Assembly (NCBI GenBank): GCA_963678675.1
Contig: OY783196.1
Coordinates: 26,018,827-26,082,826 of the forward strand
Source: Xiphydria camelus
Lineage: Eukaryota > Arthropoda > Insecta > Hymenoptera > Xiphydriidae
DNA: 64,000 bases
Direction: 5' to 3'
Shown piece by piece: positions 1-11,333 of this stretch. The notes below the pieces were generated by a model. That model saw only the letters and a program-made list of their open reading frames with translations, searched no databases and had not been told where the DNA came from. Position 1 is the stretch's first letter, and each line of letters starts with the position of its first letter. A program made the position numbers and the translations under genes.

Positions 1-25
1 GGAGTCTCACCCCCGTCGCGCGCGA

Positions 26-705
26 ACACGGAAAGACTGATACCGGTCAATTTTACCATATTTGCGATAGAAGAGATACACGTGAGGGTTTTTTAAAAAT
101 ATTTTTACAGTGGGGAATACAGTAATTTTTCTTTTCAAAACATTAAACAATCGAAGCTATTACTGCATGAAGGTGTTAACTTATTTTTTACTAACACGCC
201 GAAAACGGTATGTATGAAGGTGTTAACTCATTTTCTTCGCGTTAGTACAAATTCTGGTTCATAGACGTCACACCAGGGACCTTAAAAACTGAAGCTCAGA
301 ACACGTTAAATTGACACGTTAATGAGATTTTGTCGAGCGTATTTGAAGCAAGGAGGTATTAACTTAAAAAGTGACTTAACACCTTCATGCACCAGTAGTT
401 TCAATTATAATTTACATTACAATTTACTAGAAAAAATTGATTTGTTCTTCAGCACAGCGGGAAAGAAGCTTCAATCATTATTATCTCATTATTGATGAAC
501 TCTTGGCCCACATCGATATGAGACTTTGTTGCAGATAAAAACGTGATCTTCAAGAAAGTATCATACAAATATATGCTTAAAGTTCACAGATAATGAAATA
601 ATAGCGATTGAATTTTCTTTCCCTGCGAGTAAGTTCAGCCTCATACGATATACACCCATCTTATTGTAATGCAGTAACATTTACCGGTATCGGTCTTTCC
701 GTGTA
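26..705. mobile_element. Inverted-repeat element, family of ACACGGAAAGACTGATACC termini
   Basis: The left end ACACGGAAAGACTGATACCGG recurs inverted at the right end with a few changes (CCGGTATCGGTCTTTCCGTGT). The same termini bound the copy at 6271-6526. The body is AT-rich and contains repeated words such as GAAGGTGTTAACT. TA follows the right end, but the left flank is not TA, so the target duplication is decayed. No ORF of note. Confidence 0.6.
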
Positions 706-1957
706 GCAGGATGAAATCCGACCGGAGAATCCAGGCGGCGCGCGGCTGCAAGAAGAGCCGAGGCGTCGCGGGATGTTACGCGAGACGCGCCAAGGATAGC
801 GACAAAGAGGGATGTTTAACGGTGGAGGCTGAAGGGGTTTCGGTCATTGTCTCGCGCTCGAGTCGCTTCGTTGTCTCGGGTGCGACCCACCAACCACCCG
901 GTGAATTCGGTTGTCTGCGTCACGTTGAACGCGTATAATGGCGCAGGCGATGCGTCGAAACAATATACGAATAAATATAAGGACGAGCGCGCGAAACGCG
1001 CCGGGGAGGTAAAGGCTGTTCGATGCACCCTTCTCCGCGGCGGGTGGCGGGGTATAAGATTTCCATCGACTCTCCGGCGCAGAGAATGCTAATTTGTATT
1101 CCCGAGCAAATAAATCCTCTCGCGTTTTCCCCGGAGTCAAGTTTCATCATCGCCCCCGCGCGATAGTATTCCTCTCCGCGCGCGGAAGGAATTCAAGAAT
1201 TTCGCATCGCGCGCCCATCGGCGCAGAGCATCTACATTAAAGCCGCTATCGGCGCTCGGAACGCCGCGTCTGCCGGTGAATGAATTTTCGAATAAAAAAC
1301 GCACGAGGATTTTTCTTCCCACCCGCAGGAGCGCGAGCGGAGAGGACGATGGCTACACAGGTACAACGCGGATAACTGGCGTACGCGCTCTTCCGCTGAA
1401 TATTCCATTCACGTTTGAATATTCGATGCTATTCAAATGGCCGGGAGAAAGAGGAGCAATGGCTTGCCAAGTGTGTGATAATTCCGTCGTGAAGTAAGGA
1501 TGGAGAGAAAAAACGGAGGGGAGAGGGGAACGGAGGGATAGTCTTCTCTTTTCTCCTTCCCCATCCCTCGCCCGACTGTAGAAAAATGATCGACGTGGAC
1601 TTTCTAGTTCGTTTGAATATTTTTTTTGGATTCGTTTATTAGATTCCACCTCATCGCCAGTCGTGGGGAGTAGATTGAGAGCAATTTTATAGAATATACA
1701 GTAATGCTAGCCGTTTATTGATATAGGAATGAGTTTCTGTTTGACATAGCAATACTTATTTTTATTTTACCAAAATCAATAGCTAGGTATTCCAATTATA
1801 CGTATAGTCATTTCAGCAATGAGTATTGCTCTTGTCACACTTGGTATTGCTGTATTACCTATAGTGTCTAGTTAACCTCAAAGTACAGCCATGAGAGCTG
1901 CACTAATTGCTGTGCGACCTAAAAAGTTTATCTCGGTGTACTTCGACGTCGATTTTA
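706..1957. other. CpG-rich spacer, no gene seen
   Basis: GC- and CpG-rich to about 1600, then AT-rich. Open frames occur on both strands in the GC-rich part, as expected from low stop-codon density, and none shows a domain or splice-linked continuation. Confidence 0.5.
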
Positions 1958-2045
1958 ACCCTTTCCGCCGAGTCGTGGGCGACTTCAAATTGACTCCCGC
2001 GGTCTCTAGAGGGTCGCGAGTATAGAGCGTGGGCCACAGCAAGGG
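1958..2045. mobile_element. Very short TTAA-flanked element
   Basis: TTAA at 1954-1957 and 2046-2049 encloses 88 bases. The ends read CCCTTTCCGC on the left and, inverted, CCCTTGCTGT on the right. TTAA plus CCCTT is the usual look of piggyBac-type termini. The inverted match is short, so this is tentative. Confidence 0.35.
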
Positions 2046-2049
2046 TTAA

Positions 2050-5000
2050 TTTTAGCGTCCACCTAAACAAAGCAACCGCAATATCCTTGCAAAATTTAAC
2101 CCAGCCCCGTACAGAAACCTTCGTCTGCGAATTTCTTTCCGCTCTCCGCGCGTCGCATTTGCCCGAGAGAGTCACGATCGCGAGTACCGCCTTCGTATAC
2201 GCTGCGGAGAGTCGCGCGATTTAATCGCGGACGGATCTCACACTCGGCACCGCGTGTAATCGGTGCCCCCCTAACGACTGATGGACCGGTTACTTAACGG
2301 CCGTTACCATCCCCGAGCGTGCAGTAAACCCGGCATTAAACGCTGCACGACCACGGAAAACTAATCGCCTTTCCCGGAGGTCGCGCGACCTCGCGTCCTC
2401 TTCCGTCGTATAAATATTCAGCGTGCGTATAGAGCGGGTAGTGGTAGCGCACCGTACGCGGCCAGACGAGACGCGGTGGCACAGAGAGGCGGCAGCGTCG
2501 AAGACTTCTTTTTGCCCTCGCAACGGGGGGAAGGGTAGATACACACCCGGGTATATAACCACAGCAGAGAGGAAGAGGGAAGCGGAGTCTGCACGTATCG
2601 ACGCGTCGTCATTTTTCTTCCGCAGAGAGGTTCGGATTCGAAAAATCGACGTACACCCCGACCCGACCTGAGCGAAGCCCGGGCTCGACCGAAGTGTCAG
2701 AATCGGCAGAAAGTGGCTTGAATTGAGTTCCTCGGCGGCCGGCAATAACGTTCCGGGTTTAGGGCGCGGAGTCGTAGATATATCCGTTCTCGATGGGTGT
2801 GCGCCCTATAGGTATATTAAGGCGAAATGGGTGGGTATGACGTCGTCGAAGGGGATGCGAAAAGATATACCCATCCGATCTCTCGTGCGGGTATATAAGC
2901 ACGGTGGTTTTGAATCCTCTTTTTCCGCGCGATTTAGGAATGTTTCCCTCGGGGGTCGCGCGTGTCTCTCGGCCCCGTACGCGCGCAACGGTTTATCAGA
3001 GCCCCCGTATTTTACCACAATCACCGCTCCGCCGCCACCGCCGCCGCCGAGGCTCGCTTTTGCGAAAACAAGTATTCATATATCTCGAAACTTTGGCAAT
3101 AGTCCTGCACGGGGCTCCTGCCCTCCCTCCCCCTGCTACATTGGCAACTTACGCCGCGCAGCACCCCCCTCTCGGCCACTCGCGTATGTGCTCGCTCCAC
3201 GGGCCGGAGCCGTGCCCGTTTCAAGGACGTTCGTGTTTTACGGTCTGCGTAGAGCCGTTATTCGATCCCCCCCCCCCCCCCCCCCCTCGGCGAACTTTTG
3301 GCTAATCGCGGCTATCGCAGTCCCAGGTGCGAGACGGCGAGATGCGAGTCACGTCGCGCCGTGTGAAGGAGAGAATCGGGGAGAAAAGGGGAAAGGAACG
3401 AGCGCGAAATTAATTACGCGTCGGCTGGCGGCTCGTCGCGCTGCTGCAGCGCGAAGCGTGTATAACGTAACAGTTCGCGAAATAGCTAATCCAATACTGC
3501 TTTCGGGTCAGAGAGTAGGTATGTATATGTAGACGCGCGAACGGGATAACGGATACATTGGCACGTAATGTAGTCACTGGCAGGTATACGAGTGAATATT
3601 TGAGACGAGCAAATCGTACGTCACAAATTCACATTTAATTCGAACGGTGGCAGGTGTCTTCCGTTAATTTCACCGTTCGCTGTCGAATGCATTTCGAGCG
3701 ATCCTCCGCGGCGCGTTTCAGAGCGGGAGCATCTTCCCCCGAAGAGCGGAGAATTGGAGGGCCGCGAGGAATCACCGCAAATCGGTCAGCGATACAAAGC
3801 GACGGAGCGCCGGCGAAAAATCGTCGGAGATCTCAATCGTCGAATCGTCGGCGCACAATAGGAACGTTAATTGTTTAGACGGAAAACGCCGGGGGATCGT
3901 TATACACGACGACGAGCGAGTATCATTTTTCCGGCTTTTTCTCTCCCGTTGATAATAACAATGGCGTCCATTATCCGCGCGAGAGTAATGCGTCCGCGCG
4001 CCGCTTCGCGATGCTCGCGGTGAGATCGGCTGCGGCGGTGGGTGGTTAGTGGAAGCGGGTTGAAGCGGAGCGTCGCGATTATAGAACGTCGCGCGTTAAA
4101 AAAATTTACGCGCGGAGAGTCGAGTTGCGTGCTGTGCACCCGGAGTTGGAGACGGCGTCCCTGTCGAAAGCAGCAGGGTTTCCGAGCAATACAAAGTTGC
4201 AGCCACGTTGGATATAGTCGGGCCGTCAGTCGAGATTCGGAGAGCGTTGCAATTATACGTCGGCGCGCGCACGACTGTGTGAATTGCTATTTCGAATCGT
4301 AAAGATTAGGTGTGCCGGTGGCGGCGTAGCCGTCGGGATCGCTGGGAAATTATTACCCGCGGTGTTATGAAGTCGGGGAAATTTTGCTAGGCGTACACGT
4401 ACAAGGTGACACGCTTTATGTGCTTCGCGGTACGTAAACGGGTTTCGTGTTCGCCTTTGGTGAGACGTAGCCGAAGTCAACAACGACCGGCCGGTTACTG
4501 GCGAAGGGCAACCGCGAAACCTCTTCGCTCCGAAGTATGAAGCGTATCATCCCGTAGAGGGCATATCGGTGGGTTTTTAACCCCCTGTGATCACCAAGGG
4601 TCCACTTGAGCCATGCTTCAATTTCGAAGCTGACTGTACTACTTTTCTTTACAATCATAAGTAGACTCAGATCTCGGGATAAATAGCTTTTTCTCGAAAC
4701 AAAAACTACTGACGTTCTTTGGACTTTGGAAAAAAATCGTTTTTGCAACGTACGCTATAAAACTATTTATTGCTTCAAAGTATCCACCTATCCTATAAGA
4801 ATCATCCGTGAACTTTATTAAGAAAACTCGAAAATTAAAAAAGTTACGACATTTTTAACGAAGCGGCTCATTTTTCACGCATCCACATATTCACGGTCGT
4901 TTTTGAATATGTCACCATATTTCATTTCTTACGTAGACACGATGATTAGATACTCTATAGAGTTTCTGATTCTATTTATTATAATTCTTCTAATAACTTC

Positions 5001-6268
5001 TAATAATAATAAATCTAAGATATTCTATAACGTTCGAAGGATGTTTCATAATTAGTCGGTCTAAATTAGACGGATGTTGTTCGTGTGGCTGTTAATTAAA
5101 AATTAGTCGGGTTCATGTGGACTCGTGCGTGACCATCACGGAACTGTACAGACGTGTGACCACGGACTGTTGAAATATAAGTCATCGTGGCAAGTGCGTG
5201 GCAATTGAATGCCTCGTTTTGCGACCAGCGTTTTCGACAGATGCCACACCCCCTTACCCAACGAATGTCGGAAAACGCTGTACAGTGGTATACCCGAGCA
5301 GTTCGGGTTTCAGAACCTCGGAAGCTTTATTGGACGAGGCTCGTAACTCGCAACGAACTGACGACGCTACTCGGGAGGATGGAATTAAATTTCTTGGCCG
5401 TATTACCGGGAGAGAGGTGCGTATTAAATTTCTCGGTGAGCGTTATTATTCGGCATAGACGCTCGCGTCGTAAAGACCAATCGTATCCACGTAATCAGGT
5501 AAACCGCACAATGTAGGTACGTATGTACGATATACACACGCTGCAACCTTGGAGGGATCTAGAATTTTGTACATCTCCGCAATACGCGCGACCCCGTAAT
5601 GACAGGGGAAAACTCGAGTTCAAGAAAACCCTACCATGCGTATTTTTAGCGTCAACTTTCGCGATAAAACGGATCACGCCTAATATTTGTGGAATTAAAA
5701 GACGAATTTATCTCTTCCTCGCACCGTTTCGCGAGCAAGGACGAGATCGTCGAAGCGAAGCGAACGGTACTGCTGCTCATCGGTCGCAAATAAATCAGTA
5801 TGACAAATGACGAGAGTCCCCGGGATACTCTTGTAATTTGACAGTAGTCTTCCGTCTCGACGTTAGCTTAATTACATTCCACGATGGCCCCGCATACGTA
5901 CGTCCTCTATGCTCGTTATAATCCTGAACGGAGTTATGCTGCCTTCGAGTCTCGAGAGAGGGAAGGGTCGCTCGCTCGCGACGGACATGAGTCAACTACA
6001 ATGGTTTTGGGGTACCGTCTCGTAGGTGGGGTATTCTCGTTCGCGTATGCGAGAATCTATGTATATCTTGCTTTTACGAGAACCGTAGGAAAGGGGCTTC
6101 CCCTTTTACGATTATTTATTGCTACTCGCTTACTCGGGCCTCGTTTAAATTTCTGCTTTTTGCTTCGATTAGAAGTCCGATGAGCGAAAAAAGGCTCCCT
6201 TTTTTTAAGATCGTCGCTTTCTTTCGTTCCTCTCCCGAAGGACCTCCGTGATTTTCTCGTCGTCTCGA
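2050..6268. other. Spacer, no gene seen; poly-C tract at 3267-3286
   Basis: CpG-rich to about 4500, then AT-rich, then mixed. A run of about 20 C lies at 3267-3286. The long plus-strand open frame at 2723-3532 spans this homopolymer, is proline/arginine-rich and low in complexity, and I do not accept it as a gene. A lone TTAACCCCCTGTG end at 4577 has no partner that I can find. Confidence 0.5.
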
Positions 6269-6270
6269 TA

Positions 6271-6526
6271 CAGGGAAAGAATGGTACCAATTAATATTAC
6301 TGTACTTACAATAAAAGAGGTACACATGAGGGTCTTCGGGTGTTTTTCACAGTGCGGTACAGTAATTTTTCTCTTGATAACGTTAAATCGTGATAATTTG
6401 CATTATAATTTACCAATTTCTAAGGAAAACTTATTCTTCGGCACGCGGTAATAAAATTCGAAAACCCTTACGCGTACCTCTTTTACTGTAAATACGGTAA
6501 AGTTTACTGGTATCAGTCTTCCCGTG
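6271..6526. mobile_element. Foldback MITE, TA-flanked, same family as 26-705
   Basis: TA at 6269-6270 and 6527-6528. The left arm CAGGGAAAGAATGGTACCAA pairs with a right arm whose reverse complement begins CACGGGAAGACTGATACCAG. Homology continues through TACAATAAAAGAGGTACAC and its partner. No coding capacity. Confidence 0.75.
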
Positions 6527-7217
6527 TAATTTGCGACGAGTCGAAAAAACGCCGCTATTTGAAAGACTAGAAAGGAAGAAGGAGACGAGGTAGAGACGTT
6601 CCTCGAGCTTCGAGTAACTTGCAATCGGAAAAATACACGGAAGCGGCTATTGTAGACGAGCTTAAGATAAGTAAAGAACGCGATGAGTTGCCGATGACGC
6701 AGCAGATCCGGATTGCGAACAAAAGGAAATAACCTCCGAAGAAACAGCCTCGCACCATCTTTCATTCCTCTTTCAGCCCTGCGTTCAAAGGACGAGCTGC
6801 TCGTATTGTTCGGTTGGCGTGCTTCCCGAATAATTGAAGACGTCCTTTGACGTATACCGATCTACATCAAATCCTCGTCAACGGGACTCGCGCGTGTCAC
6901 TCCCCGAAAAAACTACCCTTGACCCGTTATTACGGGTTTTAGATGCGAGCAAGCGCTTCGAATGTACTTCCGCCTTCTCCGGCACCTCCTCCTTATTTAT
7001 CTATCCCCCCTTTATCAAATACCTCTCTCGCCACGTGCAAACAGACTTTGTAACCCCCCCGATCTCCGCAAACGAGCGGACCCATTCCCCCGAAAAAAAT
7101 GTTTTTCGCTGTAAATTCTAAAGCTTCGCGGAATCCTTGCGGGTGTTCCTTACACGAAAGCACCGTGTAACGCGAATTCCACGAAACGCGTATCGCGACC
7201 CTCCACATAGACGTATA

Positions 7218-7997
7218 CAGAGGGTGACATTTTGAAAACTTGCCACCCCAATATCTCAGAAAGTTACAGAGATTGACTAAAAAACAAAAATACACATAAT
7301 CGGAGACGCACCCACTCCAACCCCCTTAGGGGTAGCCCCCCAACTTTGTAATCTTAAATAGCAACCCCCCCATGTGTGATACAGCGTTGGAAAGCATGTT
7401 AAAAATGCTTTACAGCAACGCCAAATTTTGGTACCTTTCGATGAGTAGTTTTCGCGCAAATCGAGAAAGAAACTGCCAGAAGTAAGTTTTGTCAATTTAT
7501 TTATTAAAGGTCACAATTATGCTACAATACATTTTCGAAGCGATTTCCATCATCTGATCTTGCTCCCTGCGATTTCTTCTTATGGAGACATCCGAAATCT
7601 GTCGTTTTTCAAACTCAACCGGCAAGCATTAACCAACTGAAACAGAGAATTATGCAAAAATGTCGCAAAATTTCAAGAACAACATTTGAAAAAGTCCGAA
7701 AAATCAATGGAAATCATTTCGAAAATTTATTGTAACGTAATTGTGACCTCTAATAAATAAATTGACAACTTACTTCTAGCAGTTTCTTTCTCGATTTGCG
7801 CGAAAACTACTCATCGAAAGGTACCAAAATTTGGTGTTGTTGTAAAGCATTTTTTAAGAGCTTTCCAACGCTGTATCACACATGGGGGGGTTGCTATTTA
7901 AGATTACAAAGTTGGGGGGGGCTACCCCTTTTGTTTTCAGAAAATCTTTGTAACTTTCTGAGATATCGGGGTGGTAAGTTTTCAAAATGTCACCCTG
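7218..7997 (+). mobile_element. Mariner-like transposon, internally deleted
   Basis: TA target duplication (7216-7217 and 7998-7999), with long inverted repeats starting CAGAGGGTGACATTTTGAAA on the left and the near-perfect inverse on the right; the arms run beyond 200 bp. Between them, plus strand about 7555-7735, a frame reads DLAPCDFFLW ... NGNHFENLL-stop. This is the C-terminal end of a mariner-type transposase, in the D-x-P-x-D block region. The rest of the transposase is missing, so the copy is dead but could be mobilised in trans if its ends are intact. Confidence 0.85.
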
Positions 7998-7999
7998 TA

Positions 8000-9684
8000 T
8001 ACGGTGCGAAAGAGCACCGGGCGATAGAGAGCCGAGTACGACACAAAAAGCAGCCGAACGGAGGGGCGAGGGGAGAGTGTTATACATCTTCACGGGCGCC
8101 ACACTCTCGCGCGCGCGTATCGTCGATGATTTATTTTTAGTCGGGCCACGCGCGAAGCGGCCGGGTACCTGTACACGTACGTCAGTCGCGAGAGAGGGTG
8201 CCGTTCTGCCGCAAAAGGGAGAGAGCGCGGGGCAAACTCGAAGCGCATCCGTTTTGATGGAAAGCTCAGCGGAGCTTGCGACAAGCCGAGCAACGTGGCT
8301 CCGTCGTGTCAGGTGTGGAAGCTTTGACCAGCCGCGTCCAGGCGTACATTAAATCTCGACTCGCGACTAACGAAGCGACGTTGGATCCTGGCACTCTCTC
8401 GCGCGATCTGACGGATCTAGTGGGCCACTCCATAGTACCTATAGATACGGGAGAGACGAGGACGGATCAAACTAGGAATGCCACGCCCCCTTTTTTCATC
8501 TATGTATACATTTCTCATACTCTACTCGCCCTCGATTAATTAATCTTCGTACGTCTTTTCATGAAGATACCATCGGCTCCCCATTCGGTAGTTTTCGAAG
8601 CAATTGTATTATATGTTCCGCGCGAGCGAATCTAGAGCGATAATGATATTTATAAATTGGTACGAGTTTATCAGAAATACAGAGATTCGTTTGATCGAGG
8701 ATTTTTGTCTCAAAGAGTAGATTGCGAAATGCAAATCGGTGGATTCGGTATAGTCGCGCTGGTGTCCGAGTCCTCCCGGCGGATTACGACACGTTTTCTC
8801 GGCTCACATCACGCGAGAATCGCGCTGAGAAAACTCTAAGCGTGTACACCCCCCGCCCATGTAAAATACATTCGCGATGATCACACTCGCGCAGAGGAGG
8901 TCGTCGAAAAGGTGCGGTAAGACGATTCCATTTCCGACGACGCGCTGCCAAAGTAAATGATATCGCGTGTAATTTCCTGAACGAAGGGAAGGAGGAGGCG
9001 GAGCAGGAGGGGAAGGGATGGGCAAACGGAGTGGTAAACGTGTAGCGAGCTCGCGACGAGACTTTTTGCTTTACCTTTCCCTCCACGTCGTCCGCGTCGA
9101 CGTTTCCCCGACGGATAGCGGTCACGAGAGACGCGCGCGGCGGGGGATAGGCAGAAGGCATGAGGCGAAGACACCCGAGATAAGGGAAAAACTCGAAGTA
9201 AACGACACGTCAGCGGGAACATCTCTCTCTCTCTCGCGACGGTAGATTGCCTTTCCTCGGCAACGAAGACGCGCGGCGGTCGGCTTCCTGTCGCCCGCGG
9301 TGACTCCGCGACTTTTTTCATACCAATTAAATAGATAAATGAACCCGGCACGGTGACTACACGCTCGGATTCCCCCGTGCCAATCGTAGGGCGAGGAAGC
9401 TTCGTCGTTGACCCCCGAATGGAGCGTATAGGGTGCGAAGAACGAGAGTGCGGGAAATTGGGCGATTGACTTTGACCCGCGGACTTCCTTCCGATAGGCG
9501 GACAAAAATTGGGGCGAGAGAGAGTGGAAGCCGAGAAAAGATGCGGAGCTTTGTTTTTCTGCAGGTGTATCGACCTAACGACTGTATATACAACGATTTT
9601 CGAAATCGACACGAAAAATATGCGAAACGGGATAGTCGGGCGATCGACTCCAAGGATTTCAATATTTGAGAAGCTTTTAATTCA
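8000..9684. other. CpG-rich spacer, no gene seen
   Basis: Open frames on the minus strand (8881-9612) lie in GC-rich sequence and overlap others in all frames; none shows a known domain or a splice-linked extension. Confidence 0.5.
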
Positions 9685-9948
9685 ACACCGAGTAAAATGA
9701 TTTGGTTAATTTAACCAAAATCCTGGAAACAGTGATGAAACCCTTCGATGAAATATGGATCGTCCATCTGTTTGGTTAAATTGACGACTCTTTGGTTGGA
9801 ATAACCAAATGTTTGGTTGGAATAACTAGACATTTGGTTCAAATTAACTAGATATTTGGTTCGACTGACCAGTATATTTCGGTCAGAATAACTGGACGCA
9901 TTTAAGTGGATGCGTTTTGCCATTTTAACCTAATTCTTTGTCTCAGCG
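9685..9948. mobile_element. Foldback element with CACCGAG/CTCAGCG ends
   Basis: The left end ACACCGAGTAAAATGATTTG pairs with the right end CTAATTCTTTGTCTCAGCG. The interior repeats the word TTTGGTT/AACCAAA about ten times in an irregular array. It belongs to the large group with CAC-x-GAGAAAAA ends seen across the window. Confidence 0.65.
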
Positions 9949-10580
9949 AAGCAACGTTCCCCTTTCCTACAAAAAAAAAAGTCCTACAAATATAGTCGCA
10001 TCAAAATATTCGATCGTTCCCTTTTCGAATCCAACCTGTAGCTTCTACCAGAATAAGCGCGAGCAGTCGATAATCTACCACGAGTATCTCAGATTCGCAT
10101 CGACCCGCGCTATATAGGTACACGCGAAGTGCAGATACAGCGAATACGCGCGATTGTTCGCGTAATCCGTTTCGCCGACGCCCGAGGAAAAATGCTAGCC
10201 GAGAGAGTTCACAGAGTAGCGACACCGCCGGCGAACCGCGCGCGGCTAATTAAGCTGAAATTTAACAATGAATCTCTTCGGCGCCGTATTGTGCCGATGC
10301 CGTACTGTTGTTGTAACGAAGACATTTTCCACGCGACGCGGGCCGGACGCGCGGCTGTCCTCTATATCGCGGCGTTGGGGAGAGCGATAATTGGATCGCG
10401 ATCGATGCTCGCCGGACCGCGACGAAGGACGTCCCAGCGGACGAGTACTCGAAGCGGACGGATGTATCGTAAACGATTCAAGCGCATCTCTCGCAACGAC
10501 GCACGAACTTGGGAAGAACTCGCGCGAAGCTTCGATCTGCGTTTTGAGCTCGAAGTTCAGTTTCGCGCGGATGATGTGGA

Positions 10581-10803
10581 TACGGAGAAAAAGAATTAGT
10601 TGAACCTACTAAAAATTACTCGTAATCCCGCAAGTAATTATTTATTTAGATCGATTAAATATTTTTTCATTTTAATTAGATATCTCTTCCTTGCAATCAC
10701 ATACTATTTCATATGACTGTAAGGAGGAGATATCTAATTGATGTATTAAGAAACTGGTTGGACTGTATGTAGTTTGAATAATTAAATTTTTTCATCTCAG
10801 CCG
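10581..10803. mobile_element. Foldback MITE, CAC-x-GAGAAAAA family
   Basis: The left end TACGGAGAAAAAGAATTAGT pairs with the right end, whose reverse complement starts CGGCTGAGATGAAAAAATTTA. The interior holds a second palindrome, ATTAGATATCTCTTCCTT against AAGGAGGAGATATCTAAT. AT-rich, no ORF. Confidence 0.65.
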
Positions 10804-10936
10804 ATAAAATTAATTTTGTTCCGAGATGTGGTCAATTCAACTTCGCTGCTTTGTTAAAGTAACCCGAGCTTGTTTGTTTCAACAAAAGTTTTTGTCAGAC
10901 GAAAGGCGGAGGTATAATAGTGTTAGCTGTACCTCT

Positions 10937-11151
10937 ATCGGAGAAAAAAATCGTTCGATTCAACTAAATCTTGAGATTGTGGATAGCCAACAAATGTATA
11001 GTTACTTAAACAAATATTTAGTTGAGACAGCTAAGTATCTAGTTACCTCAACTAAATTTTAGTTATTCAAACTACATATTTGTTGAAATAACTATATAGT
11101 TCGTTGGCTGCCCGAGAGGTTGCGCGATTGGCAAATTTTTGTCTCAGTGTA
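10937..11151. mobile_element. Foldback MITE, CAC-x-GAGAAAAA family
   Basis: The left end TATCGGAGAAAAAAATCGTT pairs with the right end (reverse complement ACACTGAGACAAAAATTTGCC). Inside, ACTAAAT and TAGTT words recur in both orientations. It sits between two other elements, so 9.7-13.6 kb is a repeat cluster. Confidence 0.6.
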
Positions 11152-11333
11152 GGCACGTGCGGATCGCGTCATCATTTATGAGAAGATCCTTTCGTATTTC
11201 TCCAAAACGCTCCATACTACACGTTATTACTGCAGGAATTCCTCGTTACAACGCGGTTTATTTGCCGCGCGCAAATTTGCTCAGCGCTGTATCGTGTTTT
11301 AACTGCGTGCCCGATTTTCGCGATATCGCTATA

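Noticed and set aside
2723..3532. Plus-strand open frame of 269 codons
   Set aside because: It runs through a poly-C tract and CpG-rich sequence, is low in complexity, has no domain, and is overlapped by open frames in other phases.
8881..9612. Minus-strand open frame of 243 codons
   Set aside because: GC-rich, arginine/serine-rich composition typical of chance frames; several overlapping frames on both strands and no domain.
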